From positions 4,250,498 to 4,262,997 of the forward strand of contig NC_135560.1 of assembly GCF_964340395.1 (NCBI RefSeq): 12,500 nt of DNA, read 5' to 3'. Of the stretch, positions 1 through 12,500 are shown piece by piece. The translations under genes and the position numbers were made by a program. Each line of letters begins with the position of its first letter. Positions within the stretch are counted from its first letter, which is position 1. This stretch comes from Glandiceps talaboti (Eukaryota > Hemichordata > Enteropneusta > Spengelidae). The notes beneath the pieces are model-generated. The model was not told where the DNA came from, did no database searches, and saw only the letters and a list, made by a program, of their open reading frames with translations.

Positions 1-572
1 ACACTGACCAACACTCTTTTTAGCTTTGTGAGGTCAAAAAGGCGTATCTGATGGTAGAAATTGTTAACATTTAGTCATGAAAAAAGTATCATTTGTTGAC
101 CCTTTAGTTTTATAAGATATTACACGTACATAATTAATTATTGTCTTCCATAAACTAAGCAGCTGCAGGTGAATAACTATCGAACTGTATGCCGTGACAC
201 TGTCTAAAAGTGTGATACGGCACATGTAACGTTACACCGTAAACTTATGACAACAGTAAAGGAAGTTCGGAAAACAACACAGGAATCTGCAAAAGTTTAC
301 TAAATTGATAATTATCAACTTTGTTCATTCGAAGTCCTTTCTGATACAAGGGTGGCAAGTTTGTATGACGTATTGACAAATCATAACATAGAATCGTGGA
401 GAAGGTGTCTTACCAACTAGTTTGACGCTTTTAAATGACGTGAATTGTACTTGGATTTATGTGTGTGTATCTCGAATATGTCTAAGGACAAGCAAGGTCA
501 CATATCATGTGACTTCTGACATCACATTCAAGGTTACAAGTAAAGCAGATCAGTGTCAACTTATATACCACC
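1..572. other. No gene seen; possible 5' flank of the candidate first exon
   Basis: AT-rich sequence without recognised coding or repeat content. TTATATA at 561-567 lies only a few bases before the candidate start codon at 573, too close to be that exon's TATA box unless the leader is almost absent. Confidence 0.6.
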
Positions 573-651
573 ATGGCGAATACTCCCAGATGTGTTATCA
601 CATTAATGTACTGTTGGAGTCTTTTGGGCGATGTAATCGTGCTCTCTCAAC
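573..651 (+). CDS. Candidate first coding exon encoding a signal peptide
   Basis: An ATG in a near-ideal Kozak setting (CCACCATGG) opens 26 codons that end at a strong donor, C|GTAAGT at 652. The peptide starts MANTPRC, continues with a mostly hydrophobic stretch (VITLMYCWSLLGDVIVLS) and ends in Q. This looks like a secretion signal, as the first coding exon of an alkaline phosphatase would have. The donor phase is 1, the commonest phase in the gene downstream. Assigning it to the phosphatase is inference: the next recognisable exon is 6 kb away and the intermediate exons are not seen. It could instead belong to another gene or be chance. The frame is open upstream to about 425, so an earlier start is possible but has a poorer context. 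Confidence 0.33.
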
Positions 652-1832
652 GTAAGTAGTTAATATTTATCGTAAGTGGAACACAATACACGTCACACTC
701 TGTCAATATATAGGTTTTGGCTGATTTTTTTTAGAATTATTACAACACCTAGAAAAGATAACGGTACACTAAGAGTGTTTATTTACTGAAAATTCCTGAA
801 ATAAATGAGTACTAAAACGTCTGTAAACGTTCAGTCGGGTTTCACATTAAAGCATGCTTCATTATGTCAGGGACTTCAAAACACAATTACTTTATTTACT
901 ACTAACTACTGAAACGTTGTTGATCGGCTTACTGTGCGGTTTATCGATATTTAACGTTCAAACGGGGAAGTACTCATGCACTCGCACTGCTGTTCCAATC
1001 GTCTGTCTGTTCCATTTAAGACTATAACGAGCCGACCAACTAGTTTCTTCTCAAACCATCTCTCCTACGAGGTACCGTACCGACTTGAACTCACAACGAA
1101 AATATACGTATCTGGTTCAACGAACGCTAAGTTAACCACTTGGTTGATTTTATTGCATGACCAATCTCCGTCTCCGTTCCTCCTTAGATGGGCTAAAAAC
1201 CCAACTTAAATACATTTCAAAGTTGACACAAATCTCTATTCTTAGAGTATGGCGTATTCTTAAGTCTTATGAAAGACATCATCTGAGTTCTAATATCCAA
1301 TCACCTTCTCTAGATCAGTAATACAAGTTCATATCTCAAAGACCATAAAATAGTCATGTCATATTAAAACTTGTTGACAAATCAATCGTACCTGGTACAA
1401 ACAATTCCGAAATACCCACTGTTGAGATGTCAAAGACCTATGTTGTTAGGCTTAACGGAATGTCACTGTATGTACAAAGTTTAAATGCTTTTGACTTCAA
1501 GTAAGAGTTCATAATGAAAATTTACCAAAATATCCTGAATGGATAAATTTAGGTCTGTGACTCGTAACACTACTAGGCTAGATGTAGTAAACAAGTTAAT
1601 TTCCTCGTGTTATCAATTGTTGCAGTACCTACACCCCTTTAGTCTGGCCTCCATATCCAAAGACCAAAATTATTGATTGCCAACGACGATATTACCACAG
1701 TGATATTTTCAACGAAATTTCAAATTGATTCCTACGACGATGTTTGAGAATTGCGACAATTAACAATTAATGTCGGTTACGATGTTGCTTCGGACAAAGT
1801 ATAAACCATCTGGTTGCCAAATGTAGTGTAGG
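652..1832. other. Non-coding, no recognised content
   Basis: AT-rich sequence, perhaps the first intron if the candidate exon at 573 is real. An open frame of 77 codons at 976-1209 has no domain, no signal peptide and no splice context, and I read it as chance. A specific look for GDG-coding triplets (GATGG or GACGG in the right setting) found none here. Confidence 0.6.
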
Positions 1833-2630
1833 TCTACGTATAGACAGTGGACAGTCTATTGTTTATTGTCTACGTATAGACAGTGGACAGTCTATTGTTT
1901 ATTGTTTACGTATAGACAGTGGACAGTCTCTTGTCTATTGTCTACGTATAGACAGTGGACAGTCTATTGTTTATTGTTTACGTATAGACAGTGGACAGTC
2001 TATTGTCTAAGTATAGACAGTGGACAGTCTATTGTCTACGTATAGACAGTGGATAGTCTATTGTCTATTGTCTACGTATAGACATTGGACAGTCTATTGT
2101 CTATTGTTTACGTATAGACAGTGGACAGTCTATTGCTATTGTCTACGTATAGACAGTGGACAGTCTATTGTCTGTTGTCTACGTATAGACAGTGGACAGT
2201 CTATTGTCTATTGTTTACGTATAGACAGTGGACAGTCTATTGCTATTGTCTACTTATAGACAGTGGACAGTCTATTGTCTATTGTCTACGTATGGACAGT
2301 GGACAGTCTGTTGTCTATTGTCTACGTATAGACAGTGGACAGTCTGTTGTCTATTGTTTACGTATATACAGTGGACAGTCTATTGTCTATTGTCTACGTA
2401 TAGACAGTGGACAGTCTATTGTCTATTGTTTACGAATAGACAGTGGACAGTCTATTGCTATTGTCTACGTATAGACAGTGGACAGTCTATTGTCTATTGT
2501 CTACGTATGGACAGTGGACAGTCTATTGTCTATTGTCTACGTATAGACAGTGGACAGTCTATTGTCTACGTGTAGACAGTGGACAGTCTATTGTCTATTG
2601 TCTACGTATAGACAGTGGACAGTCTATTTT
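1833..2630 (+). repeat. Minisatellite (VNTR), about 23 units of 29-36 bp
   Basis: About 23 copies of a unit built on TCTACGTATAGACAGTGG then ACAGTCTATTG (29 bp), most extended by one more TCTATTG or CTATTG, giving units of 29, 35 or 36 bp. A 7-bp sub-repeat is therefore nested at the end of each unit. Each unit contains two short inverted pairs, GTCTA-CGTA-TAGAC and TAGAC-(8 bases)-GTCTA. Point changes are scattered (GGATAG, ATTGGACAG, TATGGAC, TATATAC). The long open frames across it arise because 36 is a multiple of three and no stop occurs in the unit; the predicted Tyr/Arg/Gln/Trp/Thr/Val polymers are not credible proteins. Confidence 0.97.
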
Positions 2631-2739
2631 CTACACAGTCAACGAGTAGAAATATTAAAGTATGAGGAAGGGCAAGGGATATTTTTGTACTTCGTAATCA
2701 GACCATTTTAGTTTTTGTAAACTGTAAAACGTTACAATA

Positions 2740-3535
2740 AGGGGGCCTTCAGTAATTACAAGGAGGGGGACCAAGCCCGATCTTTGACATAAATTATGAC
2801 AATTCCCCTAGTCAATTGTGCTAAAAGACGACCTGCCCTCAATTTACTTTCTGTAATTTCTGTAATTTATTTTCTGTAAAATATGACACTCCCCCTTCAA
2901 TATTTCAACGAAAAACATATTTTAACACTGCCTTCCTGTGGCGTAGTTTTTAGCCCTCCATATTAATAGTCAGGAGGTCCTGGGTTCGAATCCCACTACA
3001 GATAGGGAAATGTTTGTGTATTAAGATCCCACCACATTGATAACACCTTGGTATACTAGTATTTCGAACGATTCTGGTTTAGTATTGATAGTTTTTTAAA
3101 GGCATTTGTCTATCACCACAATACCTGGGTTTGGGTCTAATCGTCTGAGCTGAAGGCCAGAACTCCCGAAAGACTAGTACAGGACCGAGGTCAACATCTG
3201 TAACCACGTTTTTTGGCATGCTGTTCCCCCTTTACTGTGAGACCTGCTCCTCTCCTCACATCACAGCTAACAATTAATTCACTGAATTTCACTGATATGT
3301 TATGATATTACGTTACAATGGCGGTAGTGGTGGGGTGTGGTAGCACTAGGATTTGGAAGTGATGGCAGCCGTGAGATCATGCCAAATCACAAAATAATGC
3401 AAAGTTAGATAAAAAAAATTAGTCAAAGTAAATTGTGACTCTAATTTCTATTTCTTTTAAATATGGCCGTACCCGAGGACAGATTTGTAAAAGTTACACA
3501 CTCCTTATCCCCCCCCCCCGCCCCGAAGGCTCCCT
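2740..3535. repeat. Dispersed repeat element, copy 1, short inverted ends
   Basis: The left end AGGGGGCCTTC (2740-2750) and the right end GAAGGCTCCCT (3525-3535) are inverted repeats with one mismatch in eleven bases. The right half, 3145-3535, matches 6126-6540 in inverse orientation over about 400 bp; shared blocks include TTTGCATTATTTTGTGATTT, CTTCCAAATCCTA and AACATATCAGTGAAAT as read in copy 2 orientation. A C-run at 3509-3519 corresponds to the G-run of copy 2. There is no open frame of note, so it is a non-autonomous mobile element or a relic. No clear target-site duplication was seen. A tRNA-like head lies inside it. Confidence 0.8.
2934..3003 (+). repeat. tRNA-like SINE head with B box
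   Basis: GGTTCGAATCC at 2983-2993 is a perfect RNA polymerase III B box, with flanking TGGG and CCCA forming a four-pair T stem. CTGT(G) near 2936 can pair with (T)ACAG near 2997-3001 as a partial acceptor stem. CCTCC at 2955 pairs with GGAGG at 2973 around an oversized loop of 13 bases. The D-arm and anticodon arm do not fold normally, so I call a tRNA-derived SINE or decayed tRNA copy and not a functional tRNA. Confidence 0.6.
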
Positions 3536-4100
3536 AAACCCCGTAAAATAGTGATAGGTGTACTGCATAATCAACTGTTTATTTACACTATAGTCCGTAA
3601 AAAACACAACTTTTTGCACTTGCAAAAAAGAAAAGTATACAATTTTGTAACGAACGACGTTTGAAAGATTCCTGAAATTAACACTAAACCTTGGGTCGTT
3701 TGAAATATTAATATACCGATGTTCCATCAATTACGTCTGGCCTTACGGAACTTTAAATACCAATACATATTATATTTGCAATGATTCTCAAGCCGCCACC
3801 CCCCCCCCCGTATAAAAACCACGTGAGCAGAAAAGGCGATACATTGACACATTTAATTACTAACCCTGTACAAAAACAACTGACCAGCAACGTACTCTGT
3901 ATTTCCAACGAGTTTAATATAATAACAAAACACTATACTATTTCAGTATCGATTGGAAAAAGCTGATAGACATTATATCGACTAGTTTATATAGTGTAAC
4001 AAATTGTAGGGATACCTCTTCTGTTAAGGTAACCCTCCTTCAATGTTACTCTCTCTCTCTCCACTCTCCACTCTGTACACGGAATCGACTTGGACTTTTA
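3536..4100. other. Non-coding, no recognised gene
   Basis: AT-rich sequence with a second C-run near 3800 and a CT-rich patch at about 4048-4076. The open frames at 3494-3730 (minus) and 3781-3966 (plus) overlap or lie next to repeat sequence and show no domain. Confidence 0.6.
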
Positions 4101-4180
4101 GGGAATTAGCTCAGACTACACACAATGTTCATGGTTAACCTGGATCATTCGGAAGTGGCCACGGAGCAGATCGAAGCTCC
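4101..4180 (+). repeat. Possible second tRNA-derived SINE head
   Basis: TAGCTCAGAC at 4107-4116 resembles an A box and GATCGAAGC at 4169-4177 fits the degenerate B box GWTCRANNC. Around the latter GGAGC and GCTCC form a perfect five-pair stem with an eight-base loop. The leading GGGAATT has no matching 3' strand, so an intact tRNA is excluded. A-to-B spacing of about 50 bases is plausible for polymerase III. Weak call. Confidence 0.35.
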
Positions 4181-6125
4181 TGACCTCGGACCGTTTCTTC
4201 CAAAGACTGAATCCATAATTTTATTATTCCATTAAATTCTTATAAACATAAAATATACAATACTCAAATGATTGGGTGATAAAATAATCAACACCATAAA
4301 TGACTAAAACGGAAGTATTGCCGTCGCCTTAATTCAATGCAAATGACATTGACAAATATGTAAACTAGCCAAACAATGTGATCACGTCATTGTTCTTCCA
4401 ACTGTCTGTAATCAGTCATTATTTGACACTGTTGATCTTTTAATAACTTAATGTTGTCATCTCAGAAGAATACTATTCGCGAAATGCAAACATTTGTTCT
4501 AAGTGTTAATTCATGACAGCTGAGAGTTCACGGTGACCTCGCAAAACATCAAAACTTAGCGAATATTAAAAAGTTGTATTCTCTCATCCGTAACAATAGC
4601 AAGTCACACAGTTGATTTTACCGATAACTGAAGTTGATGGCAAACATAGTTTTAACCAATGGCAAGGATACGTATGCAGAGATTTTCACCCATTTCAACA
4701 CGCGAAAGTCATTTCATTTTACGTTCATGAATTTTACTTCGCTCTCCACCAAACTTTTCATAATAGCTGATCTTTTCATTTATTCAACTCTCATGATCAA
4801 TGACCGCGGTTGTTTTCTTATTTACAGAATAAGCTTCTAATAGTAACACATTAAACGCCTACAAATAAGAAGAAAACATATCTCAAATATTTACGAACTG
4901 TAAAAACTGTATTTTTATCTTTAGATATTAAACACTCTAGGTTGATATGATAAATTTAAAAGGAAGTCTGCAAAATACAGGACTGCATAGTTCGGTGCGA
5001 TACGACACAGTACGGTACGGTACAGTGTTTAAAATCGTGACGTTCGATACCTTCCAAGGTCAATCCCACGGTTCCCAACATAACTTCAGGTGACAAAACT
5101 TTAGCTTACATAACACAATGAAAGTCTATGAATTCATTAACAATCATTATACGAAGTTGGAACACCGAGTTATTACTATGATATCACACCTGCCAATGTG
5201 GCAACGATATGTATCATAATGGTTTATTTGATACCCGTAAATTTATGAAGTATACAGTATAGTGCACGTAACTTCACAACTGGCCAATATAACAAATACA
5301 TTTCTAAAATGTAGACGAGTTCTGTAACTTAACATGATGGAGATTTGACGTTGCTACTTTATTATCCGTTATCGATCGCTACAGGGGGTATTGTTTTATT
5401 TATACTAGTCAAGATAATAATCTCTCACACATGTACATTTTGTATTTGGTCACAAGTCAACCAATGTCAAGCTGTCAGAAAGATACAGTCATTGCCACCG
5501 TTCCTGTCACAGTTGTGAGTAAACATGATATAGAGCTTTATTCACTACAACAAGCATGTTGATTTGGGGTCAAGCTAGAATATTCATGTAGATATCACCA
5601 TTTGAAAGCCATGTATAACCATAGCTGTGCCATTCTAAATATTAGAATGAAAGCTGGTGAAGTGTAAAAGATGACCATCCGTGATACCATTAAAATAATT
5701 AAGCTACACTCTTTCAATTACCTGTCTTTCTAAAAGGTGACAAACCTCATTTTAAAGCGACACCTCCCGCTCCTTATATATATAACACGTGAACAAAAAT
5801 AAATTGTGCCAGAAATTATAGTCAAGTAGGATTATATGATTGTCACTACACACTATTTTAGTATCACATGGTAGATAGACATGTAAAATGATATTATGTG
5901 AACCATTAAATTGAATCTCCACATCAATATTATGATTATTGTGGTGATTCTTAAGGTATTTGTGACACTTGCCACCAAATAAATCGATACATAACTTGTA
6001 CTTGTACTTGTACTTGCGATTTCAAATTTGATCATTCCACAAAATGTTCCAGATGAATTATGTTTACCACAGCCAAACATTTTTATCAAAATTCTGGCCC
6101 AAAAGGCCGGTAATTTAATGAAGTA
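4181..6125. other. Non-coding, no recognised gene
   Basis: About 1.9 kb of AT-rich sequence. Small local repeats are present: GTACGGTACGGTAC near 5012 and four ACTTGT units near 5994. Short open frames at 4634-4840 (plus) and 5853-6089 (minus) have no domain, no conserved splice context and atypical composition. No exon of the missing phosphatase N-terminus was found. Confidence 0.6.
5994..6016 (+). repeat. Short tandem repeat (ACTTGT), 3.8 copies
   Basis: Perfect hexamer repeat of 23 bases in otherwise unique sequence. Confidence 0.95.
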
Positions 6126-6540
6126 AGGGAGCCTTCAGTAATTGCATGGGAAGAGCCGGGGGAGTGAGAGGCGTCACTTTTTACAAATTGGTCCGGGGGG
6201 GGGGGGGGGGGCATATATTAGAAGATTGAAATTAGGTTAGTGTCACATTTTACATTGATTCAATTTATATCTAACTTGCATTATTTTGTGATTTTGCCAT
6301 GATCCCCACCTAGACTATACCATTGTCACAGGTTCCTTCCAAATCCTACCGCTACCACATCCCACAGCTGCCACCATTGTAAAGTAATATAACATATCAG
6401 TGAAATAACTGTTAGTTGTGGTGAGGGTCTAACAAGGAGGCCATGGCAAGATGTGGCGGAGTGGAGAGATTGACTTCAGTTCCGAGGTTGTCAGTTGTGT
6501 GCTCATCTAGTCTTTAGGAGTTCTGGTCTTCAGCTCAGCC
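6126..6540 (+). repeat. Dispersed repeat element, copy 2
   Basis: Starts with AGGGAGCCTTC, the same terminus as copy 1, and matches copy 1 (3145-3535) in inverse orientation as far as CTTCAGCTCAG near 6538. Its first 25 bases or so, AGGGAGCCTTCAGTAATT and onward, also resemble the left end of copy 1 at 2740 in direct orientation. A 17-base G run lies at 6195-6211. The second inverted terminus is missing, so it is truncated or one-ended. It ends about 115 bp before the first recognised phosphatase exon. Confidence 0.8.
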
Positions 6541-6655
6541 AATTTGTAATATTTCTGTCCAGTGTCCATTGTTTAACGAAAAGTCTTGATGATAAACTGA
6601 GACCACCTTTCTAAAAATGTTTCCTTTTCAAGTTCATGAACACACTATTTTCTAG

Positions 6656-11304
<4,649 letters not shown>

Positions 11305-11476
11305 TGAGAGGCTAAAATGAAAAATTATTCGAGTTACCTTACAAAACCACACAATGAAATTATTCTGTTTTTGTATTCAGCAAAGTGTCGGCATAGATGA
11401 TAAACCGGTACTTTAAGTTATACCTAAAACCTTTATTTAAACGTCTTGGAATTTATTTAATAGATACTACAGTTTT

Positions 11477-11482
11477 AATAAA
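11477..11482 (+). terminator. Poly(A) signal AATAAA, candidate 1
   Basis: Canonical hexamer 172 bases after the stop codon, followed by AGGTTTGGTTTTTGTTT, a GT-rich stretch of the kind that promotes cleavage. Confidence 0.5.
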
Positions 11483-11505
11483 AGGTTTGGTTTTTGTTTA
11501 AAAGT

Positions 11506-11511
11506 AATAAA
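11506..11511 (+). terminator. Poly(A) signal AATAAA, candidate 2
   Basis: Canonical hexamer in AAAGTAATAAATTGTG, just downstream of the GT-rich tract that follows candidate 1. It may act together with candidate 1 or be redundant. Confidence 0.4.
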
Positions 11512-11652
11512 TTGTGCAGGATTAATACGATTATCCATCCAATATGGATTGAAATTCGTTTTTGAAAGGGATTGAATGAAGTGGACAACACAATTAAATA
11601 TATCAATTTTCCTGTATTTTAATAGTTTTATAGATGTGTATTTGTATGTGTC

Positions 11653-11658
11653 AATAAA
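11653..11658 (+). terminator. Poly(A) signal AATAAA, candidate 3
   Basis: Canonical hexamer preceded by a TGTGTATTTGTATGTG stretch. This is the most distal signal before the sequence changes character near 11690. Confidence 0.45.
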
Positions 11659-11688
11659 GAAGTCACAAACAGGACAGTGAATTCACTT

Positions 11689-11694
11689 TTTATT
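11689..11694 (-). terminator. Possible minus-strand poly(A) signal
   Basis: TTTATT on the + strand reads AATAAA on the - strand and lies 31 bases past candidate 3 of the phosphatase. It could end a convergent transcript coming from the right of the window. No minus-strand exon was recognised in 11700-12500, so this is weak. Confidence 0.2.
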
Positions 11695-12126
11695 TTGAAC
11701 AAACGCAAGTAAACAGAACACAAATATCGATCTGAGCCACCACCAACTCATCGATAGAGGAAAGAAAGAAATTCAAAAAGTCCTAAGACTTCACATGTAC
11801 ACCATACGTCGATGCCCTGTTCATTAGCTACGTACAATAAGCTGACAATCTAGATGAAGTCTATAACACTATTCATAGAAATGAATAATAACATAATGCT
11901 ATATCATTTGACCTCAGTCCATTACAGTACAGAGTGGACAGTAATAATTATACACTGTTAATTCCATGAAATCTATCTTTAATTGATCAGTTTTACAGCG
12001 TTCGATTCTGTGAAAAACAGGCAGATTTTATGACCAAGTGGATATTCTGCTAAAAAATGAATTATTGAAATGTCAATTTATCTTCTAGTAATGCCATCGC
12101 TAGGTACTTACTGCTGCCGATTAGCT
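11695..12126. other. Intergenic, no recognised content
   Basis: AT-rich sequence beyond the phosphatase 3' end. No exon was recognised on either strand. Confidence 0.6.
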
Positions 12127-12352
12127 ATTGGCTAAAGTTACACATATAGTTTCATTTGATTGGTTATATATCGTGTCATGTCGTCCTCTGATTGGCTATC
12201 ACTATTTATGTAATTATCTCGGACTGGTTATAGCTATAGACAATTAATGTGTGTGGATATTTCTATTTGTACAGATTGGTTATTATTGACTAAAATACTG
12301 TTACTTCTCTGTTCGTCTTCAGTTATATATCTGACCAACTACTATTCATTGG
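12127..12352. promoter_or_regulatory. Phased ATTGG (inverse CCAAT) array
   Basis: ATTGG or ACTGG followed by YTAT or CTA occurs at 12127, 12159, 12191 and 12223, each exactly 32 bases apart. Further ATTGG sites lie at 12275 and 12348. Only the first nine or so bases of each 32-base step are alike. ATTGG is the inverse of CCAAT, the core site of NF-Y. Either a decayed 32-bp tandem repeat or a helically phased set of factor sites would explain it. The regulatory reading is inference and no downstream gene is visible. Confidence 0.4.
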
Positions 12353-12500
12353 CTGCCGTTGTTTACGGTTTATTGTATCAGTCGAGGCTTCATAATCAAT
12401 TTGGATAACGTGGATGTAAAATCTGGGATCAAACCACAGAATTCCATTTGCCTGCTAACGCTCTATGTGTCTTTATTTCTCTCTCTCCATATATATATAT
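12353..12500. other. Window end, no gene; (CT)n then (AT)n at the edge
   Basis: No coding signal. CTCTCTCTCC followed by at least six AT units begins near 12479 and runs off the window, so its full length is unknown. Confidence 0.8.

Larger units (their letters stand above)
11305..11675 (+). other. 3' untranslated region of the phosphatase, probable extent
   Basis: AT-rich sequence follows the tandem stops. Three AATAAA hexamers lie at 11477, 11506 and 11653. The last is the best candidate for the main cleavage signal because it is followed by a GT-poor, CA-containing stretch before 11690; the choice is inference. Confidence 0.5.

Noticed and set aside
976-1209. 77-codon plus-strand open frame
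   Set aside because: No recognisable domain, composition is unremarkable, and no splice or Kozak support; probably chance.
2020-2649. Overlapping open frames encoding Tyr/Arg/Gln/Trp/Thr/Val-rich repeat proteins
   Set aside because: They exist in several frames only because the 36-bp minisatellite unit lacks stops; units of 29 and 35 bp break the frame and there is no splice or start context.
2936-3001. A functional tRNA gene
   Set aside because: The B box is perfect but the D and anticodon arms do not fold into canonical lengths and the acceptor stem has mismatches.
4026-4034. AAG|GTAACC as the missing donor just before the TYNT exon
   Set aside because: Phase would fit, but a stop codon lies a few codons upstream and the peptide does not resemble the family's FP.VALSK segment.

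Overview
This is AT-rich animal genomic DNA, most likely from a marine invertebrate. The evidence is a gene split by GT-AG introns, tRNA-like SINE heads, a tandem-repeat array, terminal-inverted-repeat elements and long microsatellites. The phylum cannot be fixed from the sequence; a mollusc or another lophotrochozoan is a guess.

The one gene I can support is on the + strand at 6656-11304: the catalytic and C-terminal part of a secreted, probably GPI-anchored, alkaline phosphatase. I traced eight coding exons by motif, splice site and phase: 6656-6830, 7328-7482, 8257-8461, 9326-9447, 9674-9865, 10097-10231, 10542-10748 and 11228-11304. Joined, they carry the nucleophilic Ser, the substrate Arg, the zinc and magnesium ligands from Glu311 to His432 (human placental numbering), all four disulfide cysteines and a hydrophobic C-terminal tail. 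Two things are wrong or odd. Exon 9326-9447 is one base out of frame, in a way explained by loss of one GACA unit. The exons that should encode the N-terminal GDGMG metal site are not visible in the 6.6 kb upstream. A possible signal-peptide first exon sits at 573-651.

Layout: 1-572, no gene seen; 573-651, candidate first exon; 652-1832, nothing recognised; 1833-2630, about 23-copy VNTR; 2740-3535, repeat element with short inverted ends and an internal tRNA-like SINE head; 3536-6125, non-coding with a second weak tRNA-like segment; 6126-6540, second copy of the repeat in the opposite orientation; 6656-11304, alkaline phosphatase, with G-rich and GA microsatellites in its first visible intron and a 423-bp foldback MITE with 9-bp target-site duplication in its third; 11305 to about 11675, 3' UTR with poly(A) signals; 11690-12500, non-coding with a 32-bp-phased ATTGG array near 12127.

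No operon, CRISPR array, phage or bacterial feature is present. I did not find a new multi-gene system. The most interesting items are the GACA frameshift, the missing N-terminal exons, the foldback MITE and the phased ATTGG array.
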